Assembly (NCBI GenBank): GCA_026390815.1
Contig: JAPLFH010000034.1
Span: 37,572-101,571, forward strand
DNA length: 64,000 nucleotides
Source of the DNA: Ignavibacteriales bacterium
GTDB taxonomy: Bacteria; Bacteroidota; Ignavibacteria; Ignavibacteriales; SURF-24
Direction: 5' to 3'
Part shown: in pieces, positions 46,079 to 55,415 of the stretch
How the letters are laid out: each line of letters begins with the position of its first letter
Numbering within the stretch: position 1 is the first letter of the stretch
Translations under genes and position numbers: made by a program
The notes under the pieces: model-generated
What the model saw: the letters and a program-made list of their open reading frames with translations, nothing else
Databases searched by the model: none
Told to the model about the DNA's origin: nothing

Positions 46079-46708
46079 ATGAAACATTATGAATACGAAA
46101 TAATTCTTTTCCTTGATAGCGAGTTAGAAAAGGAAAACCAAAAGGAATTATTTACTCATTTAACTTTGTGCGAAGAGTGCCGGACATTACTTTATGAAGT
46201 AATGGATTTAAAAAATAAATCGAAGAAATTTTATGAGGGTATTATTCCGGAATTGAACGAGGTGTTACTTCCAACTACAACTTTACAAAAAAGAAGAGAA
46301 AAAAATATTTACAGACCTCTCTTCTACTTTGCCACCGCCGCCTGTTTTCTGTTAGGATTTCTATTCCTATTGAACAAGACTAAGGAGAATGAACTGCAAA
46401 ACAAACTTACAAGTTTGGAAAAGTACAATGCGATTATCGAAAATGATTTCCGGAAAACCTCTGAACAAAAATTGAATGCGGTTACTTTAAAAGCACCTCT
46501 GGACGAAAAGATTGAGTACCACCAGAAGAATATAAATAATATTGTCAAGAAAGTTCCCCCAAAATCGAAGACAACCACTGCAAAGCCGGATAGTTATACT
46601 GCCAAATCAGAAATTCGAAGATCAGATTATGCTCAATATCTTAGCTCATTAAAAACAGAAAGGATTACTAAAAATGATTTTCTAATTCCGCAATTGATTG
46701 GAAATTAA
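46079..46708 (+). CDS. Membrane-bound anti-sigma factor (module 2)
   Basis: 209 aa. It has the zinc anti-sigma motif in HLTLCEECRTLLYEV and one membrane helix (LFYFATAACFLLGFLFLL), then a periplasmic region rich in Lys, Thr and Ser. It starts 3 bases after its sigma gene. The next gene begins one base after its stop, so the sigma, anti-sigma and exported protein are probably one operon. Confidence 0.85.
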   Translation: MKHYEYEIILFLDSELEKENQKELFTHLTLCEECRTLLYEVMDLKNKSKKFYEGIIPELNEVLLPTTTLQKRREKNIYRPLFYFATAACFLLGFLFLLNKTKENELQNKLTSLEKYNAIIENDFRKTSEQKLNAVTLKAPLDEKIEYHQKNINNIVKKVPPKSKTTTAKPDSYTAKSEIRRSDYAQYLSSLKTERITKNDFLIPQLIGN

Positions 46709-46709
46709 A

Positions 46710-47930
46710 ATGAAAAAATTATTGTGTGTTCTAACAATTGCTTTCTTAGCTCAATGTTTAGCTCAGGATTCCTCATATGAAATAGGTTGGAATATTTCCA
46801 TAAGTACACCCGATAATTCACAAAAAGTAAGCTTATACAAAAATATAAATGCTGATGAACCCGTTGAGGGATATTTCCTCTGTACCGAGTATGAAAAATT
46901 GCTGGAGGGAAAATTAGTTGAAGGTGGATTCAATTTTCTCGATCCAAAAATTATCGGTGGGTTAACAGAATCAAAATTCTTCAGACAGCAGTGGGTAAAT
47001 AATAAATTTCCTTTAAGAGATATTGAGACGATGACCAGTCCGTTGGATGTTGAGAAAGCAATTTCATTTAATATTTGCCCGCAGGTGGAACAGAATTGTA
47101 CCGATTCGATTAGTCTGTTTTTTAAGTATGCTTTATTCAACCTGCTAAAACGAAATGATGGTGAATATCTCGATTCCGATTTTAATATAACTATCCGCTA
47201 TAAGCTGGTAAAGGTTCCATTCGATAAAACAGTAAGCTTCGATTTTATTGGTAAAGATTTTGCTCCATTCAAAATATCTCTTTCCGTTATGAAGAAACAA
47301 AAAACAGAAAATATACTTACCATAGACGAAAATTTCGTTCTTGCAAAAGAAATTGTTAATTCTGCAAACCAATCAAAGTTGAAAGGAGCAGAATTTAACC
47401 TGGGTGTTGAATTCATCATCATCGATTCTCTTAAACAACTGTATAACAAAAACTCATCCACTTCCGACTTACTGAATCGAATTAAGCAAGAAGGAATGAA
47501 TAGTTTTAATTGTTTAAAAAACGACTTTGATAAAATTAATTTGCCTGCCAATATTTATCAATGTAAGCTAAATTTTCCGTTTCATCTCTATAATATTCAA
47601 AAAGAGAATGCTTATAAGAATTATATGACAAGAGAAGATATTTTCAAATCGGAATATAATATCATTCTGGTTCCAATCTCTTACGAGAAGGATATTTTAA
47701 CTGCTGATCTGTTTGTGGATTACAAAAAAATAATTCCTGATGATCTACCGCGCTGGACGCCGATTAAAAAACGGATTCAAATTCAAAAAGATGTTGGTGT
47801 TCGGATAGATTTACCTAAAGAAAACTGGAGTGCAAACTTTATAAGAAGCGGAGAAAAGTACGAGATTTACGGATACTCAGATTATGAAAAATATGTGAAC
47901 GAATCAATAATTATAAATTTCGAAAATTAA
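46710..47930 (+). CDS. Exported protein of unknown function, 406 aa
   Basis: The ATG at 46710 gives a clean signal peptide (KKLLCVLTIAFLAQCLAQ); a TTG before it would overlap the anti-sigma gene. No known domain is recognised in the rest, which is charged with alternating beta-like and helical parts and a few cysteines. Its tight placement behind the anti-sigma gene suggests it belongs to the regulon or is a sensor partner. Confidence 0.65.
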   Translation: MKKLLCVLTIAFLAQCLAQDSSYEIGWNISISTPDNSQKVSLYKNINADEPVEGYFLCTEYEKLLEGKLVEGGFNFLDPKIIGGLTESKFFRQQWVNNKFPLRDIETMTSPLDVEKAISFNICPQVEQNCTDSISLFFKYALFNLLKRNDGEYLDSDFNITIRYKLVKVPFDKTVSFDFIGKDFAPFKISLSVMKKQKTENILTIDENFVLAKEIVNSANQSKLKGAEFNLGVEFIIIDSLKQLYNKNSSTSDLLNRIKQEGMNSFNCLKNDFDKINLPANIYQCKLNFPFHLYNIQKENAYKNYMTREDIFKSEYNIILVPISYEKDILTADLFVDYKKIIPDDLPRWTPIKKRIQIQKDVGVRIDLPKENWSANFIRSGEKYEIYGYSDYEKYVNESIIINFEN

Positions 47931-47942
47931 ACAGGAGTAAAA

Positions 47943-48503
47943 ATGCGAAGAATATTATTTATCATACTATTAGTGTCGATAGTTTATATTCCTGCACAGG
48001 AAAATTATAAGGGAAAAATCAGTCTAACTTTTAATGACGAAAAGATGGATATTCCAATTAATAATATTATGATTCGGAAGGAAAGTCAAATTATTGTAAG
48101 TATTAGAGCTGAACGAAATGAAGATAGTGTGCAGCAGATGATTTCTATGGAGCTAAGTTTAAAAAATTTATCATCAGACGAGAAGTCTGGACCCAATCCG
48201 TACGATATGCAGTTAAGGATTTTCAAAAGAAAAATAAATGAAAAACATAATCCTTTTACTGAAGAGTTCGGATATGACTTTGAAAAAGAACGACTTTATT
48301 TTAGGACAGAAAATAACGATGAGAAAATGAGTTGGGAAATTAAAAGCTTTCATATAAGAATGAGTGACACAAAGATTACGTTTAATGATGGTTCGTTGAT
48401 AATTAAAGGATCTTTTTCATTTGATTGTTTCTCTGAGAAGTCCAAGAAAGAGATTTTAACAGTGGTTGAGATCAAAGATTTTAATTATGAAATAATTATT
48501 TAG
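47943..48503 (+). CDS. Exported protein of unknown function, 186 aa
   Basis: Signal peptide (RRILFIILLVSIVYIPAQ), then a beta-rich sequence (GKISLTFNDEKMDIPINNIM, IKSFHIRMSDTKITFNDGSL) that looks like one lipocalin-like or Ig-like unit. No motif identifies a family. It starts 12 bases after the gene before it, behind an AGGAG, so it is cotranscribed with the sigma module. Confidence 0.65.
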   Translation: MRRILFIILLVSIVYIPAQENYKGKISLTFNDEKMDIPINNIMIRKESQIIVSIRAERNEDSVQQMISMELSLKNLSSDEKSGPNPYDMQLRIFKRKINEKHNPFTEEFGYDFEKERLYFRTENNDEKMSWEIKSFHIRMSDTKITFNDGSLIIKGSFSFDCFSEKSKKEILTVVEIKDFNYEIII

Positions 48504-48569
48504 AAAAACTTCTTTTTCTACTCTTAGCAGTTTCTTAAACATTATTAATTATTAAACCAGGGACTCATT

Positions 48570-49604
48570 ATGAAAATGAAAGTTTTATTAGTTCAATTGC
48601 TTGTTTTTATTGGAATCGCTTCTCCACAGAACAATCCAAGCAAATCTGGAAACATATTCTCTACAGAATGGATCTATCCAAAACTTCCAGATACGTTGAG
48701 TGGTTCTTTTTCAAACGAAAAAAACCAAACAAAGAGTTGTACAATATTACCTCCAGACAGTTTGAGAACATTTGGTAATATAAGAGGTATGGGTTGCGAT
48801 AAAAATAATTATCTATATATCTGGGATGATGGCTACCAGGCTTTATGGAAATTTACATCGAATGGAGAAAAAGTATGGAGAAAAAAATTTCTGAAAGGAA
48901 ATAATGAAAATGAGTTCATGAATGTCGGGCCGGCTTTCGCTGTCTCAAAGGATGGCAAAATATGTCTCGGTGATAAGAGCAACCGGACATTGTCAATATT
49001 GGACAACAACGGTAATTTTGAGGGACGATTTCCTGTTAAAATGATGCCCGCGTCAATAACTTTCGGTGGAAATGGTTCAATATATTTAGTCGGATTTCCA
49101 ATGTCATACAAAGGAAATCTTATTCACCATTATTCAGTAACAGGAGAATTCTTAGGTTCATTCTGTGAAAGAAAAGACACTGCTAAAGCTATATTATTTT
49201 CCGGTAATTGCGGACGATTAGAAACTGATGACGAAGGAAATATTTTATATTCACATTTATATCGTTACAAAATTGACGGATTCTCAAAAGATGGAAATCT
49301 TCTGAATACATTTGGTAAAAACATTGATGAACTGTTAATCCCCGGTATAAGAGGTATTACTTTACTGAACAAAGATTATTTGTTTGTGTTTGTTTTTGGG
49401 GAGGAGGAAAAAAAGTGGAATATAGATTTTTATAATAAGTCAGAACAAACACATTCTTTTCCATCAGAGACAATCACTTCCCCCAAATTTCAGTACCGAT
49501 ATTCAGCAGCTGATTCAAATAATAATATCTATTTTGATATATCCGACTATACAGAACCAGTTGTAGTAAAATATAAGGTTAATTTTGCGGAGCTGACTAA
49601 ATAA
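48570..49604 (+). CDS. Exported six-bladed beta-propeller-like protein
   Basis: 344 aa with a signal peptide (KVLLVQLLVFIGIASPQ). The mature part has repeating strand patterns such as GMGCDKNNYLYIWDDGYQAL, KDGKICLGDKSNRTLSILDN and DDEGNILYSHLYRYKIDGFS. They fit an NHL/6-bladed propeller fold of the kind encoded with signalling proteins in this bacterial group. No catalytic residues are apparent. It ends the run of exported genes behind sigma module 2. Confidence 0.7.
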   Translation: MKMKVLLVQLLVFIGIASPQNNPSKSGNIFSTEWIYPKLPDTLSGSFSNEKNQTKSCTILPPDSLRTFGNIRGMGCDKNNYLYIWDDGYQALWKFTSNGEKVWRKKFLKGNNENEFMNVGPAFAVSKDGKICLGDKSNRTLSILDNNGNFEGRFPVKMMPASITFGGNGSIYLVGFPMSYKGNLIHHYSVTGEFLGSFCERKDTAKAILFSGNCGRLETDDEGNILYSHLYRYKIDGFSKDGNLLNTFGKNIDELLIPGIRGITLLNKDYLFVFVFGEEEKKWNIDFYNKSEQTHSFPSETITSPKFQYRYSAADSNNNIYFDISDYTEPVVVKYKVNFAELTK

Positions 49605-49660
49605 TATTCGATGAGCGCAAATTAAAGACAGAAAATTTGAGATAATAATATAAAAAGAAT

Positions 49661-49704
49661 GGAACGCGGATAGGCCTCGGTGTAAATCCGTGTTATCCGT
49701 GTTC
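49661..49704. repeat. Second GAACACGGATA-family repeat, over the oxidase stop codon
   Basis: GGAACGCGGATAG...CTATCCG-like halves with AAATCCGTG and TTATCCGTGTTC. It resembles the element at 8084-8163. The oxidase gene's last codons (E-H-G) and TAA at 49693-49695 lie within it. Confidence 0.65.
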
Positions 49705-51192
49705 TGTTGTAGTTAAGTATCTCTCCTCAAAAATATTCCCGATTCCTAAAATTTTATTTGGATCCAGTGACAGCTTCAACTTTGCCATTTGTTTTATGTT
49801 TTCTTCACCAAACATTTTAAGCAAATAACCACGTTTCAACTTTCCTATTCCGTGCTCCGCAGAAACAGTTCCATGCAAGCAAATAGCTTTCTCGCATATC
49901 AATGTGTAAAAAGTTTTTGCCAGGTGGTGTTCCTTCTGATCTTTAGGAAGCATATTCAGGTGAATATGCGAATCACCAAAGTGACCATAGATTACAAAAT
50001 CCAGATCGGTTTTTTCTACTTCGCGCCGTATCCATTTGTAAAACTCAATAAACTTTTCATCAGGAACGGCTATATCCGTTCCAACCTTTGTAATATTTTT
50101 TCTGCTGATATAATCACTCACTTTCCAGGAAACAGCGTGGCGGAAATCTTTGAACTTTTCAATATCGTTTTTATTTGAAGCAATCCATGCGGTTTCTTCA
50201 TCGCCGTTGAATTCAGTGATCAACTCCATCCACAATCCAAAAATCGCCTCTTCATTTTCCGGAGTAAATTCCTGCTCAAACCAAACAGCCGCCTGCGCTT
50301 CTTTGGGAATCTGCGGATACTGTTCTATTAGAAATTTCAGAGTATAATGATCAAAGAATTCCAAACCCCGCGCATCAATTTCATTTTCCAGCTTATCATT
50401 TCGTGTTTGATAACTTAGTTTTCTTGCTTCAGTTAAAAAGTTTAATGCATCATTTTCATTCTTAAAAAAGATAACTGCCGAAATTATATTTTGAGGTAAA
50501 TCTAAAAGCTTAAGTTTTATCTCAGTAATAATTCCAAGCGTCCCCTCGCTTCCAATAAAAAGATCAATTGCGTCCATATTTTTGTTGCAGAAATATCCAG
50601 CAGCATGTTTGGTCTCCGGCATTTTGTAATTAGGAATTTCCAATTTGATTATTTTACCTGATCCACATTTTAATTCAAGTAAATATTCATTAGCAATATT
50701 TTTACCGCGCTCAAGTCTAATTAATTCTCCATTCGGAAGAACGATCCGTAATTCAAGAACATAATCCCGCGTAGGTCCGTACTTAAAAGTTTTTGCGCCT
50801 GATGCGTTTGTTGCAACCGTAGCTCCGATAAAACAGTTTCTTTCTGTTGGATCAGGTGGATAAAATAGATTTTTGCTTTCAACTTCTTCCTGAAATTCTT
50901 TTAATATTACCGCTGGCTGAACTACAGCAGTTTTTTCTTCTACATTAATTTTAATAATCTTATTCAGTTTTTCTGTTGAAATAACAATTCCACCTTCCGG
51001 TACACGGGCGCCGGTTAAACCAGTTCCGTTTCCAGCAACTGTAATATGAGTTTTCTTTTCGTTTGCTTCTTTAACTATTTGTACAATCTCCTCCTCAGTT
51101 TCCGGAAAGTAAACCGCAGCACAAAATCCTTTAACATTTGCTGCATCAACCAGATAGTTCTGGATTTCATCAGGAGAAGTTTTTATAATCAT
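49693..51192 (-). CDS. FAD-linked oxidase, glycolate/D-lactate dehydrogenase (GlcD) type
   Basis: 499 aa from ATG 51192, chosen because an earlier in-frame TTG lies against a repeat hairpin and the family N-terminus begins here. The FAD domain has HITVAGNGTGLTGARVPEGG and FIGATVATNASGAKTFKYGP; the C-terminal substrate part has VIYGHFGDSHIHLNMLP and GTVSAEHGIGKLKRGYL. Relatives oxidise glycolate, D-lactate or other 2-hydroxyacids. No iron-sulphur partner subunit gene is adjacent. The end of the coding region is inside a repeat. Confidence 0.9.
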   Translation of the reverse strand: MIIKTSPDEIQNYLVDAANVKGFCAAVYFPETEEEIVQIVKEANEKKTHITVAGNGTGLTGARVPEGGIVISTEKLNKIIKINVEEKTAVVQPAVILKEFQEEVESKNLFYPPDPTERNCFIGATVATNASGAKTFKYGPTRDYVLELRIVLPNGELIRLERGKNIANEYLLELKCGSGKIIKLEIPNYKMPETKHAAGYFCNKNMDAIDLFIGSEGTLGIITEIKLKLLDLPQNIISAVIFFKNENDALNFLTEARKLSYQTRNDKLENEIDARGLEFFDHYTLKFLIEQYPQIPKEAQAAVWFEQEFTPENEEAIFGLWMELITEFNGDEETAWIASNKNDIEKFKDFRHAVSWKVSDYISRKNITKVGTDIAVPDEKFIEFYKWIRREVEKTDLDFVIYGHFGDSHIHLNMLPKDQKEHHLAKTFYTLICEKAICLHGTVSAEHGIGKLKRGYLLKMFGEENIKQMAKLKLSLDPNKILGIGNIFEERYLTTTEHG

Positions 51193-51239
51193 ACCAACCT
51201 TTATTTTTAATAAGTGAAAAGGAGTAACTTCCAATTTCA

Positions 51240-51325
51240 AATTACGAATTACGAATTACTAATTACGGATTACGGATTACTAAGTTGAACAGATATAACT
51301 TTAATAAAAATCGTAATTCGTAATT
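51240..51325. repeat. AATTACG-type repeat hairpin
   Basis: AATTACGAATTACGA (51240-51254) and TCGTAATTCGTAATT (51311-51325) are perfect 15-bp inverted copies; the left side continues with further tandem AATTACGG/AATTACTA units. It fills the spacer between the Trm112 and oxidase genes. Confidence 0.8.
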
Positions 51326-51338
51326 CCAAATTCATAAT

Positions 51339-51554
51339 TTATTCAACCGGTTTCCCATGTTTCTTCATTATTTCTTTCCAGGATTCCAGTTCAAGCTGCT
51401 CAGATTCATCAATCAACATGATAGGAATATCATCTTCTATTCTATATCGCCTTCTCGTTGCTTTATCAACAGAAACTAAAAAGTTGCCATCCAAAACTAA
51501 ATCAGCTTTAGTCTCCGGGCAACAAAGAATATCCAGCAGTTCTTTGCTAATCAT
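51339..51554 (-). CDS. Trm112 family protein
   Basis: 71 aa. KELLDILCCPETKADLVLDG, RRRYRIEDDIPIML and the acidic C-terminus match the Trm112/YcaR family of small zinc-ribbon-like partners of methyltransferases and ribosome-related enzymes. The zinc ligands are incomplete, as in many bacterial members. The ATG at 51554 follows GGAG by about 6 bases and is preferred to a GTG 6 bases upstream. The partner here is unknown. Confidence 0.85.
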   Translation of the reverse strand: MISKELLDILCCPETKADLVLDGNFLVSVDKATRRRYRIEDDIPIMLIDESEQLELESWKEIMKKHGKPVE

Positions 51555-51644
51555 TATCACTCCAAATTTTTACTTAAGACAAATTTAATACTTATTTCTA
51601 AAAACAAAAATTTTACTTATAGTTAGAAGTAAAAAATATTAAAA

Positions 51645-52319
51645 ATGAGTTATAGATTAACACCAAGAATAAAAATTTGCTGTATTAGCAGCATTGATGA
51701 AGCAACAAGTGCAATCCGAAACAGAGTTTCTGCTATTGGTCTTGTATCGGAAATGCCAAGTGGTCCTGGTGTAATCTCCGAAGAAATAATTTTAGAAATT
51801 GCCAAAATTATTCCTCCTGGAGTTTCATCTTTCCTATTAACAAGCAAGCAAAATGTTGAAGATATTATTTTACAGCAGAGAAAATGCAAAACAAATACAA
51901 TTCAACTTTGCGATACACTTTTGCCAGAACAGCATTTAGAACTACGCAGAGCATTGCCGGGAATTTCAATTGTTCAGGTAGTTCATGTAACAGGTGAAGA
52001 ATCTATTAAAGAAGCAATTGAGTTATCTAAAAATACAAACGGATTGTTACTGGATTCTGGAAACCAGTCTTTGCAGATAAAAGAATTAGGTGGAACAGGA
52101 AGAGTGCACAATTGGATAATTAGTAAAGAAATTGTTAAACGGGTTAATGTTCCGGTTTTTCTTGCAGGAGGATTAAATCCATCCAATGTAAAAGAAGCAA
52201 TCAGAATCGTTCAACCATTTGGAGTGGATATTTGCAGTGGTGTAAGAACAGATGGAAAACTTGATGAGAAAAAATTAAAGCAGTTTGTAAATAACGTATT
52301 GAATTGGATGGATGAATAG
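51645..52319 (+). CDS. Phosphoribosylanthranilate isomerase-like protein (TrpF fold)
   Basis: 224 aa TIM barrel. PRIKICCISSIDEA carries the catalytic Cys12 position (usually KICG), LLLDSGNQ the catalytic Asp, and GGTGRVHNW and FLAGGLNPSNVKEA the phosphate sites, followed by GVDICSGVRTDGKLDEKK. These agree with TrpF, which isomerises phosphoribosylanthranilate in tryptophan synthesis. No other trp gene is nearby, so it may be a stand-alone TrpF or a relative with another role. Confidence 0.8.
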   Translation: MSYRLTPRIKICCISSIDEATSAIRNRVSAIGLVSEMPSGPGVISEEIILEIAKIIPPGVSSFLLTSKQNVEDIILQQRKCKTNTIQLCDTLLPEQHLELRRALPGISIVQVVHVTGEESIKEAIELSKNTNGLLLDSGNQSLQIKELGGTGRVHNWIISKEIVKRVNVPVFLAGGLNPSNVKEAIRIVQPFGVDICSGVRTDGKLDEKKLKQFVNNVLNWMDE

Positions 52320-52323
52320 TTTT

Positions 52324-54306
52324 TTAGTTGCTTTGTTCTTTAGGAAGTGTAAAACAAAATGTGCTTCCTTTCATAAATTCACTTTCTACCCAAATCTTTC
52401 CTCCGTTGGATTCTATAAAATCTTTACATAGTATCAAACCTAATCCTGTTCCTGTTTCACCCGCTGTTCCCTTTCTATTTGTACTTACTTCTATTCTAAA
52501 TAATTTTTCAAGATCTTCTTTTCGTATTCCCATTCCGCTGTCTTTTATTTCTATAATAATTTCTTTTTCTCTATCCCGGCTGTTTATTTCTATTATACCA
52601 CCCGGGTTGGTAAACTTAATTGCATTAGAAAGTAAATTTCGAATTACCGTTATAGTTGTATATTGATCGGCAAATACCGGTGTGTTTTCCTTTATTGTTG
52701 AATTTATTTTAATGTTTTTGGAAACTGACTGCTGGCTTAATAGATCAAGGCATTCGTATATAGAACTGGAAATATCAAAGGTTTTCTTTTCCAGCTTAAT
52801 TCTTCCTGTCTGACTTCTTGCCCACAACAAAAGATTTTCTAATAAATTATGAGCTGCTTCAGATGACTTAAGAATTATTTCTAAAAATTGTAAAAGCTCT
52901 TTTTTCTCGAAGCTTTCAAAATCACTAACGATCAATTTCGAAGAATTAATAATGGAGTTAAACGGATTCTTCAGATCGTGTGCAATTATAGAAAAGAATT
53001 TATCCTTTGTTGAATTAAGTTGCTGCAATTTTGAATTCAGCTCATTGAGCTGGATATTTGTTTTCTTTTTCTGACGGTATCCCCAATATATTAATACTGC
53101 AATTACCCCAAGGAAAAATAGAACTACACTTAAAATTTGATTAAAGAATTTTTGCTTGTCGAGCTCTATTTCCTGTAATCTCTCCATCCTTTCAATTTTA
53201 TTATCAAGCTCAAGTTTGTTTAACCTTTTCATCTTCTCATCGTTTTTAAGACTATCATCAGCCGCTTTAAGCATTGTTAAATATGTAAATGCTTTTTTAT
53301 AATTACCCAATTGCTGATAACTACTTTGCAAAATATTGGCAGCAATAGAAATATTATCTAATGATTTAATTTGTTGGGCATTCTCAATAGCAATTTCTGC
53401 GTGTTTTATTGCTGCTTTCAAGTCTCCCTTTTCTTTATAAGTTGTGGCAATACCTGTTTCAACATTGGCAATACCTTTTGGTTGAGCTTGTAATTTATAA
53501 AAAGCCAAAGCTCTGGAATAATAAGATAATGCATTAGGGTAATCTTTTAGTTCATGATACACCCTACCAATGTTAAATAAAGAATTAGCTTCTGATTTTG
53601 TATTACCTATTTCATGATTTATCCTTAGCGCTTCATTAAAGTACTCCATTGCCTTATCATATTTCTTCATCATCCGATAAACATCACCAATGTTGTCTTT
53701 AGTAATTCCAATCCCAGATTTGCTTCCAGTTTCAATTCTTACCTGGAGTGCTTTGTTCAAATAATCTAATGCAACGTCGTAATTCTTAAGTGCCATATGA
53801 ACCAGTGCAATGTTATTGTAAGAAGTTGCAATTTTGGTTTTATCACCAAATTCCTCTCTTAGTTTAAGTGCTTGTAAATGGTATTCAACGGCAATTAAAT
53901 AATCGCCCTGATAGTAATTTATTATGCCCAAAACATTAAGCGAGCTGGCTGTGCCTATTTTGTCCCCAATTTCTTTGCGCATTTGCAAGGCTATTTTGGT
54001 ATTCTCAATAGCTTTTTGATTATTTAAACCGACATAACTATATCCAACATTACCGTAGGCTGCTGCTAATCCTTTTTTATAATTTATTTGTTTCGCTAGC
54101 TCAATTCCTTCATAAGCATAATCAATGGCTCGTTTGGTATTTATATATTGATAGATATCTGATAATTGATTTAGTAAATCAACTTTTTTTGTGCCGGATA
54201 AATTATTTATTTGCTTCTCAAGACTATCGGCAACATTTTGCTGACCAGGTATACCCTGGTAAATGAAGAAAAAATAGATTAGAAAAGTTATTGGTAGAAT
54301 TTTCAT
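52324..54306 (-). CDS. TPR-containing membrane sensor histidine kinase
   Basis: 660 aa. A signal/anchor segment comes first (LPITFLIYFFFIYQG), then about seven tetratricopeptide repeats (~30-350; for example ATSYNNIALVHMALKNYDVA). One membrane helix (FFNQILSVVLFFLGVIAVLI) precedes the kinase: His box FFSIIAHDLKNPFNSII, N-box NLLSNAIKFTNPGG, and DSGMGI and GTGLGLILCKDFIES. The TPR part would sense outside the membrane. No response regulator is adjacent, so the partner is elsewhere. Confidence 0.9.
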   Translation of the reverse strand: MKILPITFLIYFFFIYQGIPGQQNVADSLEKQINNLSGTKKVDLLNQLSDIYQYINTKRAIDYAYEGIELAKQINYKKGLAAAYGNVGYSYVGLNNQKAIENTKIALQMRKEIGDKIGTASSLNVLGIINYYQGDYLIAVEYHLQALKLREEFGDKTKIATSYNNIALVHMALKNYDVALDYLNKALQVRIETGSKSGIGITKDNIGDVYRMMKKYDKAMEYFNEALRINHEIGNTKSEANSLFNIGRVYHELKDYPNALSYYSRALAFYKLQAQPKGIANVETGIATTYKEKGDLKAAIKHAEIAIENAQQIKSLDNISIAANILQSSYQQLGNYKKAFTYLTMLKAADDSLKNDEKMKRLNKLELDNKIERMERLQEIELDKQKFFNQILSVVLFFLGVIAVLIYWGYRQKKKTNIQLNELNSKLQQLNSTKDKFFSIIAHDLKNPFNSIINSSKLIVSDFESFEKKELLQFLEIILKSSEAAHNLLENLLLWARSQTGRIKLEKKTFDISSSIYECLDLLSQQSVSKNIKINSTIKENTPVFADQYTTITVIRNLLSNAIKFTNPGGIIEINSRDREKEIIIEIKDSGMGIRKEDLEKLFRIEVSTNRKGTAGETGTGLGLILCKDFIESNGGKIWVESEFMKGSTFCFTLPKEQSN

Positions 54307-54476
54307 CGTTATATCATTTAAGATGGGATATAAAATCCTTTATCTATCTCCTTTGAACTATTTATATAAATGTTAGGATGAAAACAAAACTAAGCGCATT
54401 ACAAATAAAATACAAGTTGGTTACAGGAGTAAATTTATATATTGTACTATCAGCGATGTTTAACCATCTATTAATT

Positions 54477-55373
54477 TTAATCCAGCAAGCATCGTCTGAT
54501 TGTTAACCTACCACCAGCAGCAAATATTTTAATTGCTTCGGACGCTTTATAAGGATTCCCACCGGATGGAGGAACAACCGAACCGCCTGATTCTAAATAA
54601 TAAAGTTGAGAGTTTATTTCCACAACTATTCCAAAATGTCCTGGTCTTCCAACCAAATCCCCGGCTTGAAGTTTATTAATTTGTTCAGCATTTAATGAAC
54701 CACCTTTAGGAATAGAAGATATTTCTCTTCCAAGTGTTGCAAGTTCCTGTGTCTCCAATCTAAAATTATTGCTTGTTTCTTCTCTTCCTCCAATATCTTT
54801 TACGTTTGAGGACTTGCAGTAAAGCTCAAATCCTTTTGAAGAAAAAACAGCTTGTTCTGGTTTTAATAATCCAAAGTAAACTGCCAACTCATATGGCATG
54901 GCTGAAAAGCCGGAACAATCCAGTCCATAACTTTTATTATATCTGATGCTTTCAATTTGCGGATCATCCAGATCCATAATATCACCAGACCAGCGATAAA
55001 AATCTTTTCCAAAATAAGTTTGAAAGATTTCGTGACCAAAAAGAGCAAGAGCATTTATCATCTGAGATGGCTTCATTTTCTTAAGAGTATCAATGTATGG
55101 AACAACTACCGGTGAAATAATTTCTTCGAGAAATATTTTGTTATGGGTTGGATACCCAGTTAACTTTTTTCCATCCTTATCAACAGTAATAAGTTCGGAA
55201 TTTATATCAGCATTAAATTTTATCAATTGTTCTTTTGTTGGAAGAGGAATTTTGATCAATCGGTTAAAAGAATTGTAACTAATAGAAAATTCTCTTGATA
55301 CTTTACTTGACGAACAAGAGAAAAAAACAAATGAAATAGAAACGATGGCAATTGTTCTAACTATGAATTTCAT
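54477..55373 (-). CDS. Lipoprotein with an NlpC/P60-like cysteine peptidase domain
   Basis: 298 aa from ATG 55373, giving a lipoprotein signal that ends at FFSCSSSK. The C-terminal half has YGLDCSGFSAMPYE (nucleophilic Cys) and AGDLVGRPGHFGIVVEI (His), followed by YYLESGG. This is the Cys-His layout of NlpC/P60 and related amidases that cut peptidoglycan peptides or cap other substrates. The gene follows the DUF4956 gene by 42 bases and is the last member of this operon. A divergent N-terminus (~130 aa) is unassigned. Confidence 0.75.
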   Translation of the reverse strand: MKFIVRTIAIVSISFVFFSCSSSKVSREFSISYNSFNRLIKIPLPTKEQLIKFNADINSELITVDKDGKKLTGYPTHNKIFLEEIISPVVVPYIDTLKKMKPSQMINALALFGHEIFQTYFGKDFYRWSGDIMDLDDPQIESIRYNKSYGLDCSGFSAMPYELAVYFGLLKPEQAVFSSKGFELYCKSSNVKDIGGREETSNNFRLETQELATLGREISSIPKGGSLNAEQINKLQAGDLVGRPGHFGIVVEINSQLYYLESGGSVVPPSGGNPYKASEAIKIFAAGGRLTIRRCLLD

Positions 55374-55415
55374 AAACAAACTGTAATTGTTAATCGGAAA
55401 TTTCAGTATCATTTG

